From: Henckelia pumila
Lineage: Eukaryota; Streptophyta; Magnoliopsida; Lamiales; Gesneriaceae
Direction: 5' to 3'
NCBI RefSeq assembly: GCF_033568475.1
Contig: NC_133122.1
Span: 180,873,449 to 180,937,448, forward strand
DNA length: 64,000 nt
In this document: in pieces, positions 33,624-45,127 of the stretch
Numbering within the stretch: position 1 is the first letter of the stretch
Layout of the letters: each line of letters begins with the position of its first letter
Made by a program: the position numbers and the translations under genes
Notes under the pieces: model-generated
Told to the model about the DNA's origin: nothing
What the model saw: the letters and a program-made list of their open reading frames with translations, nothing else
The model's database searches: none

Positions 33624-35886
33624 TTTAATGCCCCGAAAAATACTTAATTTGAGAATTTACGAAATTCGAGATTTAAATTCCGGGTTTCAGGAATTAAGGG
33701 ACTGAATCAAAATTTGAAATATTTCCAAGGACTGAATCGAGGTTTTTAAGCTTGGCCAGAGAATAAATTGCGGCTTGGCCAAGACAAACTCATTAATTGG
33801 AATTAATGAGTTGTCTCTCATTTCTTCCCACCGTGAAGAAGGAAGCAATGGCAGAAACCTTTCCCCAACACCATTATCATCTTTTCCAAGCTTCGATATT
33901 CCGCGTCATCCGGTCGATAGAATTCGAATATAATTATATATTCGAAACCCTCGTGACGAGAGCTACGTTTCTACGTAAGTTTTATGAAATTATACCAAGT
34001 TCTAATTTTGGGATGATGTTAGATTCAAATTTTGAGTTGATAAACATGTTCTAGTGTTAATAGAGATGGTATGTATAAGGTATTTTGAGAAAATACCATC
34101 GTTTGAGCATGTTTTTCATTTTTAGAATGATTTTTGAAAATTCCACTTTTAGGGGCTGCCTATATTTCGAAATTTGATGATGATATGAGTTGAATATTGA
34201 TCTATAAATGGTATTGAGGATTATGGAAATACCGGTTTTGGGTCGTTATGCCGCCGGTTTGAGTTTTGATGAGTTTATTGAGCTTTTGAGTTGAATAAGC
34301 ATTGAAATGAGTTGAGATGTTATATTTATGAAGCTATTCTATCCATTTCATATTTGAATTGGAGATTATCGAATTCTAATTGGAAGAATTCAAATTGTTG
34401 AACGTTCGATCAAGGTTTGAGTTGATTATCGCCTTGAAATATTGATATTCGATTGAAATGAATTGATGTGAGCTTTGTATATTATTGTAGTCATTCAAGA
34501 GTTGAGCATTTTCAGATTTGGCAATTGAGGTATGAATTGACGAGGAAAGAATGAGATTGAACCTCGAGATGAGTTGAATTCTCGAGTCCCGAGAAAAATC
34601 ACACATTTTACTTGTTATGTGCTATTCTTTGAATTATGTGATTTGATTTACGTGTTTTGATTAATGGCATGAGTTATATTTTGATGTTGCTCGGTGATTG
34701 TCGATACTTACTGCTATGCCATTTACGTGAATCGATATTATGCATATGATTTGAGATGATCTTGAAATGAACACGAGCGAGATGCATGAGTTAAAGCATT
34801 GATATATGTAGATTGTATCACCTAATTCATATTGAGCCAGCCTTCTTTCAAAATTGATAGCATTGATGCTGAGGTCGGATACGAACCTTGATGTCGGGTC
34901 GGATATGAACCACGAGGAGTTGGTATGCCTATACCGAGATCATATACGAATCTTGATGTCGGGGTCGGATACGAAACTCGATGATTGATGCCCGTTGTTG
35001 CAAGCCATCATATTCTTGAACATGCATTTCATGAAAAGTATTATCTATTTTGAAATAGCATCGATTGAGTTTTATCGATTTTGAAATGCATTTGAATTTG
35101 GACATTCGATGTTTATATCTTCCGTTGTTCATACTAAGTTTTATACTTACCGGTTTTTCGGATTTTACTTTGTCTTGTTTGTGTGCATTGCAACAAGTAA
35201 TCCAGGGCCGAGTCATTGAAGGTCATGAGATCTTTGGGTAGAGTATATAAGTGGAATTCCGGGTTGTTTTAACTGGTTGTGTTGATTTTTCCCCGAGGAG
35301 TCAAATATTTTTATTTTGGAAAATGTTGTATTTTAATCTCATTTTTATGGTTTTGGACTCCTTTTTATATGTATGTTGTAACCATATATCGAGATTTTTA
35401 GTTTTTGGGTTGTTGAGATTTTTGACAGTAAGTTGAGATTTTGCAGCAGAGCAGATGCACCTAAATGGAGCGCTTAAGCGCAAAAAGTCAGTAGCCAAAA
35501 TCTACAGAAGGCACAGAAGTGCTCAGATTGTCCCGCGGAAGCGCTAAAAGTTAGTAACTTGAGAATCGTGGAGCGCAGAAGCGCTAGAGAGGGAACGCAT
35601 ATGCGCCTCCTTGGGAATCTCTAGCGCTTCTGAGCTAGAAATAAAAGGGTTCTGCGCTAGATCATTCTGGCGCAGCTACTCTACTTTTTGGAGCAGCTGC
35701 GCCAATTGAGAAACTCTAGAGCAGAAGCGCTAGAAATGTAGCGCTTCTGCGCTAGCCCATTGTAGCGCAGGTGATATACTTTTTGGAGCAGCTGCGCCAT
35801 TGTTATTATATATATATATATATATATATAAATTCCCAAATTCGGTTGTGCGTCATCGTTTCATATGTGGTACCCGGGGTCCCACA
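33624..35886 (+). repeat. 5' LTR of gypsy D
   Basis: 2263 bp, from TTTAATGCCCC (TG lost) to TCCCACA. Includes three or four imperfect repeats of a GTCGGATACGAACC motif (34870-34985) and a block of AGCGCTTCTGCGCT-type dyads (35455-35800), followed by a (TA)n tract (about 35806-35831). Confidence 0.88.
35455..35806 (+). repeat. Dyad-rich block in LTR D
   Basis: Repeated self-complementary motifs: GAGCGCTTAAGCGC (35467), GCAGAAGCGCT with AGCGCTTCTG partners (35577, 35623, 35714, 35739), and paired half-sites GGCGCAGCT and GCAGCTGCGCC around CTCTACTTTTTGGA (35669-35702). In the other LTR the last becomes a perfect GCGCAGCTGCTC/GAGCAGCTGCGC stem (42109-42138). Such structure would fold in either DNA or RNA. 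Confidence 0.7.
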
Positions 35887-37405
35887 TTAGGTGGTATCAG
35901 AGTGATAAGAAATGTCTTTGGTCGACATTAGAAGTTGTGAGCGGGATAGCTGCATCCGCCTGATTTTATTTTCGCATGTGATTGATTTCATTGCATGATT
36001 TGAATGAAATATACATGCGAGCATGCCTTATCGCTGAGATTATCTGCTTACATGATTATTTGTAATAACTTGTAAAGCATGTGTGATTTTGAGAAAATCA
36101 AGCGAATCGGAAATATTCTTGACGTAATTTGAGCATTCATGAGTTTGATGAGCTGAAAAATGATTGAAACTGAGATGATGATCATGATATTTTGTTTTTT
36201 GCTGTGTAATCTCTGTATAACACATATGCCTCCCAGTAAAGCAAGAAATTTTATGCTCTTGAGCTTGAAGAGCGGAAAATGATTGAAACGAGATAATTGG
36301 ATCATGACTATATGATGAATGCCTTGATTGCTTAACGAATAATTTTGATCGTTTGAATGTCAGCATGAGATTTTGTTGCAGGATTCTGTATGAGATAGAT
36401 ACGGAAGATCCATATCAAGATTTGATGATTTTGGCTATAGATGTCATGAGATTGAAATGACAGAGATAAAATCCGTTCTCGGGGAGATTGATTTATAATC
36501 CCTTAAGACCTGATGCGGCCGGGATTGATCGAGGTAAGATCTGATGTTTTGATGTCTGTCGATGATTGAATTGATTTTGTCAGATGACCTCGAGCAGAAC
36601 AAAGATAGACCCTCGAGTCTGAGGATTTCAGAATAATCTATAAATTGATCAAACTTGATCAGTGATTGAAATGCTACGGTAAGAATTCTTGAAGTTAGAA
36701 TTTTGTGGTTTCTGACTCATTTGTTTCAGGAGTGGGTTGTAGGCCTTGTGATGGTGTTGCAAACACTTCGAGACTAAAGCTAGAATCGCTAATACCCCAT
36801 CCTGAGTAGATGAATCGACTTAGCAGTGATGCTAAGCTTGATGTGTTTGATATCAACGAATCAAATAGAGATGATTTGATGATCCCAATATACCCCATAA
36901 GGTCATTGAGATTTTTATGCCTTTTGGGTTGACGTGTATGCTTGTTGCGTTATGAGTATAATGAATGAATGAATTATATCGGGCTACTTAGATTTATCGT
37001 GATGAGATTTTGATGATATATTGATTTATTGGGAATTGATCTAAGCACGCGATATAATTGAAAGTTGCTTGTGACTTTTAGAATGTCAGCACTCATATGC
37101 TAAGGATTGGGATAAGTTGATTAATAGAATGTCTTAAGAATTCTATTAGAGCCCAATCCATTGTATCGAGAATTTATTGATTTTCCGATACTGTTTTGCG
37201 AGAATGATGTTATGATCGAGTCTTACACATGAGATGTATTGGGTTATATTATTGAATTGACTCGATGAGATATTATGAACTGAATCATTGAGATGATATG
37301 ATTTGAAAAAATGTTCGACGAGAACCTCGATTCCTCTAGAATGAGAGGATGAATTTGATGTTTTGAGGAAATGAGATTGAGATTCAGCTTGATTGCATGG
37401 TACTT
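35887..37405 (+). other. Gypsy D interior without recognisable gag
   Basis: About 1.5 kb from the primer site to the first pol-like sequence. Neither a zinc knuckle nor a retrotrans-gag core is seen in the three forward frames, only short frames. A stretch near 36915 hints at an MPFG-like segment. Probably heavily decayed or replaced gag. Confidence 0.45.
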
Positions 37406-40036
37406 GGTATTTTATTTTGATTGCATTTTGGAATTGATGTGCTAACCAAGTACAGAGCAACAATGGACTGTTTCCACAGTAGTTAAGTTTAGACTAGAGA
37501 TGACAGATGACTGGAAATTATAGAGTAAGGGTTCTAGAGATAAGATCCTTTTTATTTCGGTACTATGTATGACACGTTTATTGCAGAAAGGTGCCGAAAG
37601 ATTTGTAGTCTACGCAATGAATGTGTTGAGATCTAGCCAAAGTTGGCCGACATTCCAAGTTGTGAAAGAATTTACTGATGTGTTCCAGGTGAGATTTAGG
37701 TTTATCCCCCAGCCCGTGAACTGGAATTCAGTATTGAATTGGTGTCAAGCATGTTGCCTATTTCGGAAGCTCCTTATAAGATGGCACCACTTGAGTTGAA
37801 AGAACTCAAGGAACAGCTTGGAGATTGATAGCTAAAGGATACGTTAGAACGAGTGTTATTGGGGCTCTCTGGTGCTAATTGTGAGAAAGAAAGATGAGTT
37901 TATGAGATTGTGTATCGACTATCGACAGTTGAACAAGGCCACTGTAAAGAATAAGTATCCTTTGCCTCGAATAGACAATTTTTTTGACCAGTTGCAGGGT
38001 TCTTCTGTCTATTCGAAGATTGATTTAAGATCTGAATATCATCAATTGAGGGTCAGAGAGACAGATTGTGCCTAAAACCGCGTTTAGAACCAGGTATGGG
38101 CATTTTGAATTCCTTGTTATGCCTTTTGGAGTGATGAATGCTCCTGTTGTGTTCATGGATTTAATGAACATAATTTTTCAGAGGTATATTGATGAGTTCG
38201 TTGTGATATTGATTGATGATATTCTGATCTATTCTAAGAATGAGATTGAGCATGCAGAGCATTTGAGTATTATCTTGCAGATTTTGAGAACAGAGCAGTT
38301 GTATGCCAAGCTGTCCAAATGCGAGTTTTGGTTGGATAGAGTTGTATTCCTTGGCCATGTTATTTGAGGAGATGGAATTGCAATCGATCCCAGAAAGGTT
38401 GAGGCAGTGATTAACTGGCCTAGACCTACTTCTGTTCCTGAGATACGCAGTTTTATGGGTTTAGCGGGGTATTATCGTAGATTTATCTAGGGATTCTCTA
38501 GTATTGCGAGACCGATTACCCAATTAACCCAGAAGAATGCTCCTTATGTTTGGACAGATGCATGTGAGATGAGCTTTGTTCAGTTAAAGAAGATATTGAC
38601 CAGTGCTCCTATTTTAACTATTTCTTCAGGTACTGGTGGTTTTACAGTTTATTCTGATGTGTCTCAGAGAGGTTTGGGTTGTGTGTTGATGCAGAGAGGA
38701 CATGTGACAGCCTATGCTTCGAGACAGTTGAAGCCAAATGAGACCCGATATCTCGTACAAGATCTTGAGCTTGCAGTCATTGTCTTTGCTCTAAAGATTT
38801 GGCATCATTATTTGTACGATGAGACATTTGAGATATTATTTGACCATAAAAATTTGATGTATCTGTTTTCTCAGGCTGAACTAAATATGAGACAGAGGCG
38901 TTGGTTAGACTTGTTGAAAAATTTTGACTATGAGATTAAGTATTATCCAGGGAATTCTAACTCAGCTGCCGATGCCCTGAGTAGAAAGGTATGCGATTTG
39001 TCTTTGTCTACGATGGGTGTATCTAAATTGATTAAGGATTACTGCACTTCTGGTATGAATTTTGAGACAAATGTTCAATCGATCAGGATTTTTACAATCC
39101 AAGCTGAACCATAGTTGCTTATGAGAAAATTTTGTTTGTGAACAACCATATCGTTGTGCCAGATGTTTCAGAGTTGAGACGGAAAATTCTGAAAGAGGCA
39201 CATTGTAGTAAGTTCAGTGTCCATCTAGGTGGCAGAAAGATGTATAATGACTTGAAAAGTCAATTCTGGTAAAAAAAAAAAAATTGAAAGCAGATGCGAC
39301 AGAATTTGTATCCCGATATCTAAAATGTAATCAATTGAAAGAAGAAAGAAAGTGACCAAGTGGTCTATTATACAGTTTAGCAATTCCAGAGTGAAAATGA
39401 GATAACGTCACAATGGATTTTGTCACAAAACTACCGAGATCCTCGAGAGGATGTGACACAATCTGGATAGTTGTTGACAGACTGACTAAGTCTGCTTGCT
39501 TTATTCCTTATCAGATGACATCCCAACATGATCAGATGGCCAGTATTTATGTCAGAGATGTTGTGAGATTTCACGGTGTGCCGAAGTCCATTATGTCCGA
39601 TCGAGACCCTAGATTTACTTCGCTCTTTTGACACAGTTTGCAAGAAGCTCTTGGTACTCGGTTTCACATGAGTACATCGTATCATCCTCAGACAGACGGA
39701 CAGTCAGAGCGGACTATCCAGACACTAGAGGATATGTTAAGAGCTGTTGTGCTTGATTTTGGTACTAGCTGGCAAGATTATTTGCCACTTGTCGAGTTTT
39801 CCTACAATAATAGCTATCAAGTGAGTATTGAGATGGCTCCTTTTGAAGCGTTATACGGTAGGAAATGCAGATCTTCATTGTTTTGGGATGATCTTTCAGA
39901 AGCACCAGTTACTGGGCCCGATATGATCTGTGAAATGTCAGATAAGGTAAAGTTGATTCAGTCTAGAATGAGAGCATCACATGATAGACATGCCAAGTAT
40001 GCAAATGACAGACGCAGAGCTTTAAGCTTTAAGTAG
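37406..40036 (+). pseudogene. Gypsy D pol: RT, RNase H, integrase with stops
   Basis: Frames in order: protease-RT linker (37569-37799); RT start with [22 protein letters not shown] (37872-38075); RT core with [16 protein letters not shown] and [11 protein letters not shown], the catalytic Asp pair (38068-38367); RNase H with VYSDVSQRGLGCVLMQ, ASRQLK and NSAADALSRK (38569-39114); integrase with WIVVDRLTK, SDRDPRF and YHPQTDGQSER, the three acidic residues (39413-40036). Breaks are near 37828, 38058 (frameshift), 38366, 38488, 39112 and 39629, and the HHCC zinc region (39120-39400) is scrambled. The chromodomain region after 40036 is not readable. Part of this sequence (37406-38219) was copied into the palindrome at 31174. 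Confidence 0.88.
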
Positions 40037-40393
40037 GATGACCGTGTATTCTTAAAGATATCTCCTTTTTGGGGTACAGTCTGATTCGGAAAGAGGGGTA
40101 TACATTATGTGTTCCGCGTGTCTATGTTTAAGAAGTATGAGCCAGATGCTTCCCACGTACTCCATCCAAATGAGGCGGAACTGGATACAAATTTGAGTTA
40201 GTTAAAGTACAGTGGAGTAGACACGATGTTGAGTAAGCTACCTGAGAGCTAGATCAGGATATGAGACAGAGATATCTGGAGCTCTTTGTTTGAGGTGAGA
40301 GTGTTTTCAGTTGTTTCTATCCAGTCCGCTTTGCATTTGCATTAACATCGTAATGCGATTTCGAGGACGAAATCTTTATTAGGAGGGGAGAAT

Positions 40394-42213
40394 TATAATG
40401 CCCCGAAAAATACTTAATTTGAGAATTTATGGAATTCGAGATTTAAATTACGGGTTTCAGGAATTAAGGGACTGAATCGAAATTTGAGAAAATACCATCG
40501 TTTGAGCATGTTTTTCATTTTTGGAATGATTTTTGAAAATTCCACTTTTATGGAATGCCTATGTTTCGAAATTTGATGATGATGGGATGATGATATGAGT
40601 TGAATATTGATGTATAAATGGTATTGAGGATTATGAAAATACCAGTTTTGGATCGTCATGCCGCCGGCTTGAGTTTTTTTGATGAGTTTATTGAAATTTT
40701 GAGTTGAATAAGCATTGAAATGAGTTGAGAATATGATATTGATGAAGCTATGCTATCCATTTCAGATTTGAATTAGAAATTATCGAATTCGAATTGCAAG
40801 AATTCAAATTTTTGAACGTTCAATCAAGGTTTGAGTTGATTATCGCCTTGAAATATTGATATTCGATTGAAATGAATTGATATGAGCTTTGTATATTGTT
40901 GTAGCCATTCAAGAGTTGAGCATTTTCAGATTTGGAAATTGAGGTATGAATTGACGAGGAAAGAATGAGATTGAACCTCGAGATGAGTTGAATTCTCAAG
41001 TCCCGAGAAAAATCACACATTTTACTTGTTATGTGTTATTGTTTGAATTATGTGATTTGATTTACGTGTTTTGATTAATGGCATGAGTTATATTTTGATG
41101 TTTCTTGGTGATTGTCGATACTTGTTGCTATGTCATTTACGTGAATCGATATTATTCATATGATTTGAGATGATCTTGAAATGAACACGACGAGATGCGT
41201 GATTTAAAGCATTGATATATGTAGATTGTATCATCTCATTCATATTGAGCCAGCCTTCTTTCAGAATTGATAGCATTGATGCTGAGGTCGGCTACGAACC
41301 TTGATGCCGATGTCGGATACGAACCTTGATGTCGGGTCGGATACGAACCACAATGAGTTTTTATGCCTATACCGAGATCGGATACGAATCTTGATGTCGG
41401 GATCGGATACGAACCTCGATGATTGATGCCCGTTGTTGCAAGCCAGCATATTCTTGAACATGCATTTCATGAAAAGCATTATCTATTTTGAAATAGCATC
41501 GATTGAGTTTTATCGATTTTGAAATGCATTTGAATTGGGACATTCGATGTTTATATGCTTTCGTTGTTCATACTAAGTTTTATACTTATAAGTTTTTCGG
41601 CTGTTGCTTTGTCTTGTGTGTGTACATTGCAACAAGTAATCCAGGGCCGAGTCATTGAAGGCCATGAGAGCTTTGGGTAGAGTATAGAAGTGGAATTCCG
41701 GGTTGTTTTAACATGTTGTGTTGATTTTGCCCCGAGGAGTCAAATATTTGTATTTTGGAAAATGTTGTATTTTAATCTCATTTTTATGGTTTTGGACTCC
41801 TTTTTATATGTATGTTGTAACCATATATCGAGATTTTGAGTTTTTGGGTTTTTGAGATTTTTGACAGTAAGTTGAGATTTTGCAGCAGAGAAGATGCGCC
41901 TAGATGGAGCGCTTAAGCGCAAAAATTAAGTAGCCAAAATCTTAAGAAATGCGCAGATTGTCCCGCAGAAGAGCTAGAAATGAAGTGCTTTTGCGCTAGA
42001 TCATTCTGGCGCAGCTGCTCTACTTTTTGGAGTAGCAGCTGCGCCACCTGAGAAACTCTAGAGCAGAAGTGCTAGAAATGTAGCGCTTCTGCGCTAGCCC
42101 GTTGTAGCGCAGCTGCTCTACTTTTTGGAGCAGCTACGCCATTTTTATTTAAAAAAAATATCTCGGATTCGGTTGTGCGTCCTCGTTTCATATGTGGTAC
42201 CCGGGGTCCCACA
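40394..42213 (+). repeat. 3' LTR of gypsy D, internally deleted
   Basis: 1820 bp against 2263 for the 5' copy. A block of about 370 bp (33718-34087 of the 5' LTR) is missing after AAATTTGA, and about 90 bp are missing from the dyad block; the rest is close. Ends at TCCCACA, then TSD GGCAG. Confidence 0.88.
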
Positions 42214-42218
42214 GGCAG

Positions 42219-42452
42219 CATGCGTTTGGGATTGGAAAACTTTGTGGTTTTCGTCGTGGATTGATTGCTGGTGAATTGGAGAGGTCGTATCAGTTCGTCT
42301 GAGCCCCGATTCCTTGATATATATATATATCTGTATATTATTTCTTGTTGTTTTTCCCTTTGGCTTTAGTTTTTGCAGGCTGAACGTAAGTGCAAAAAGA
42401 AGGGAACCAAATTCATGGTAAGCAGGACGATGGCGGACGTGGATATCTAACA
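42219..42452 (+). repeat. 3' LTR of copia C, right part
   Basis: Resumes after the D target site at CATGCGTTTGGG and matches 16152-16374 of the 5' LTR, ending ATCTAACA. The 5-bp TSD of C, AAAAT (42453-42457), follows. Confidence 0.9.
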
Positions 42453-42457
42453 AAAAT

Positions 42458-44260
42458 TGTTCAAAAACAAAACTAACAATGAATTAAATAGCAAAACACA
42501 ACCTACTAATACATCATATATATTCCTGACAAAAAAAACAAAGCAAGAGTTTTGAACTTATCAAATAAATAAACTTAATCTTCTCCTAAAAATAGAGCAT
42601 GAAAATAAAATTTAGTGAAAGAATCTTCCATCTTGATCTGTTGCATCAGAATTCCACGTCTTGGAAGTAAAACACACACATATATATGTTTGGCCTCTAC
42701 CAACATGACACATACTTACTATAAGAATAGTAATATATACATAAATGTTGTTTCGGGGGCGGGGGGGGGGGGGTGGGGGGAGGGGTTGTGTGGTGGGGTG
42801 TGTGGTGGTTTAACCTTACGAGTATTATTTTTCCTTGGATGAGAAAACTTCAAACCATGGACGGAAAAATCAGAGTTAGGACGTGTGTGTGACCATTTGT
42901 TATAAGAAAAACCTTCATTCACACGCTTTCCATTTTGGATTTTTCGTCTTCTTTTGAAATTTCCTTGAGAAATTAATAAGTTAGGCACTAAACGATTATG
43001 GCATTAATTGCATCTCAAAGAAATACTATATACACCATATTTACTTATAATTAGTTTTCGTAATTTTCATTTATCATAAAGTCAACTTAAAACGATGACA
43101 TAATTAATTTAAGACACAATAATTTCTACAATTTTTAGTGTGATATATATTTTCAATAATACGTGTGCAGAGGATATATTAAAATAGAGTTTTGATCTTT
43201 TGAACAACTACCGTGGATAAGTACGTGAGTATCGATTGACATAACATTAATTTATTGGTTGTGCAAGGTGTCACGTCAGCCGATGCTCACGTAGTTGCCT
43301 AAGGTGGTTGCTCAGGAGATCAAAACTCAATGTACCACGTCAACAGGTGCTAACGTAGTTGTCCGCAGTGGTTGCTAAAAAATCAAAACTCAAAATGAGC
43401 TTTCATTCATCTATCTAATGACAAAGTGTTCATTATCAAATTATACAATGACAAAATAGATGAATATAAGAGTCACACGCAAAATAAGAGGTAAGCCAAT
43501 AATCTATTTATTGCAATGAGTTAGGATCCGATGTGGTCCGGGAAAGTTTCATGCTAATCTAAGAGATGATATCCAAACGATGCAACTAAAGGTGGTCAAT
43601 TTATCTTCCTATGTGAGGTTCATTAAAAAAAACGGACCTTACATGTATAGATAACTATCTACTATATTCAATATATATTATTTAGTGACAATTGTTCTAC
43701 GCAGTGTAGTATTTGAGATTTTAGAGGTTTGAGTCGCATTTAAGAAACCAGACCCCTCAAAATAATAGGTTTTTTTTTTTTTAGAAAAAGTTTTCAAAAG
43801 ACAACATCATTTCTCTTTGGATATTTTCAATTAAGAATTTCCTATCATTTTTATCCGTTTTTTTTTTTTCTCTATTGTGTGGCTATGAATATTTAGAGTG
43901 GAAATAACTCTCAAAATTCATTTTTTTTTATGTTAAACATCTTCGATAATATAAAATTATCTTTTTCATTCAGTTTGTTTATAATAAAAGCTTGAATAAT
44001 TTTCTATTAAAAGTGTCATTTATAAATGAATCAAATTCTTTAACATTATAGTTATGTTGATTTTCTTGTTACACGGCTCTAAAATTATTATTTGTTCACT
44101 TTTTCATTATTGTTATCGTTTAAATATTTATTTATATCTTAAGTCGAACTTTGACTTAATCCTATTTCCTTTGTACACTCTCTCCTTTTTTGCTACCCAA
44201 AAAATATCTTATTATAATTTATTTTTTACCATGCCTAACAAAGAAAAATCAATTCTATCT
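42458..44260. other. AT-rich intergenic DNA, first part
   Basis: No supported gene. Contains a poly-G run with about 14 consecutive G (42755-42790), T runs, and the inverted repeat at 43187-43392. The short frames over the G run are composition artefacts. Confidence 0.6.
43187..43392. repeat. Inverted-repeat (MITE-like) element with a duplicated arm
   Basis: The left arm (about 43187-43245, GAGTTTTGATC to GTATCGATTGAC) is the imperfect reverse complement of 43268-43329 (GTCACGTCAGC to GATCAAAACTC), and 43332-43392 is a second, tandem copy of that right arm. So three related arms make up the element. I could not fix a TSD. Confidence 0.65.
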
Positions 44261-44270
44261 ATTATAGCTA

Positions 44271-45117
44271 AGTTTTCATAATAAAACCGGTGATCGAACG
44301 GTCGAACTGGCCTATCTTAAAAAACGGTCCAACAATCGAGTCCTTTTAACTGGACGGTCGAACGGGAAAATCGTTTATATAATATAATATAATGATTAAT
44401 GATAATATATTTTAAATTTTAAAAAAATAAAAAATTTATATAAATAGAAAAAAAATATTTTACCGTGATTGGAAAACTAAATAACTGTATAAATATATTC
44501 AAAACATCAATTATTATATTTTCAAATAATAAGTTAATTATTTAAAAAATCTAATATTATTAAAATAATAATTTTAACAAAGTACAAATTCCAAATAATC
44601 ATGTATACTAGTATAATCGCACACGCGTTGCGTGTGTATAAAATCATGCAATATATTTAATATTGTATGTTATATATAAAAATTATTTTTTAAATAATAT
44701 TTAAATTTATTTTTTAACATTTATAAAATAATATAAAAATAAATTTAAATTTTTTTTATCAATTTATCTTATTTACAATGTTTGGTTGAGAAAAATATGA
44801 AAATTTGAAATATAAAAAAAAACAAATAAAAATAAAATTATAATATTTATATTACATAAGGACAATTTCGACAATTTAAAAGATGGTGTCTAAGGGGAAG
44901 ATTCTTTATATATAGGGAGAGATATATAATAAAATGTTAAATTTAAGATTTTAATAATAAAAAGAATTATTTTTTCAAAAAAAATCAAAAAACCGGTCCG
45001 ACCGGGTTCGACCAATTCTGACCAGTTTGACCGTTAAAACATTTTTTTTATGAGTGTTTCGGTCAGACATGTGACTGGTTTGCGGTCGAACCGATCGATC
45101 CAGTTTTGAAAACACTG
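44271..45117. mobile_element. Non-autonomous DNA transposon, Mutator-like, 847 bp
   Basis: Flanked by a perfect 10-bp direct repeat ATTATAGCTA (44261-44270, 45118-45127); 9 bp is the usual Mutator TSD and one base may be chance. The ends are imperfect inverted repeats: AGTTTTCATAATAAAACCGG on the left, and on the right the reverse complement begins CAGTGTTTTCAAAACTGG; both continue into GATCGAACGG/GATCGGTTCG. The interior is AT-rich, non-coding, and contains the palindrome CACACGCGTTGCGTGTG (44627-44643). No transposase. Confidence 0.75.
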
Positions 45118-45127
45118 ATTATAGCTA

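Larger units (their letters stand above)
33624..42213 (+). mobile_element. Ty3/gypsy element D inserted in the 3' LTR of C
   Basis: LTRs 33624-35886 and 40394-42213, TSD GGCAG at 33619-33623 and 42214-42218; the intact 5' LTR of C confirms the empty site. Primer site TGGTATCAGAG at 35892-35902, polypurine tract TTAGGAGGGGAGAAT just before 40394. Pol motifs in order protease-RT linker, RT, RNase H and integrase give the gypsy type. No gag is recognised between primer site and pol. Pol has several stops. Confidence 0.9.
15861..42452 (+). mobile_element. Ty1/copia element C, expanded by nested insertions and fillers
   Basis: 5' LTR 15861-16374; the 3' LTR is split into 33346-33623 and 42219-42452 by gypsy D. 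The TSD AAAAT at 15856-15860 and 42453-42457 proves the two ends belong together. A tRNA-Met primer site (GTGGTATCAGAGCC) starts at 16375, and the polypurine tract AAAAGGTGGAGAT is at 33332-33344. Surviving C coding pieces: gag-protease (16759-17969), pre-integrase (26943-27125) and RNase H (32818-33189). Integrase core and RT are missing, replaced by G, F and the D-derived palindrome. Element E separates the first two pieces. Confidence 0.9.

Noticed and set aside
42719..42988. Pro-rich 89-codon minus frame over the G run
   Set aside because: It is produced by the homopolymer; no conserved sequence.
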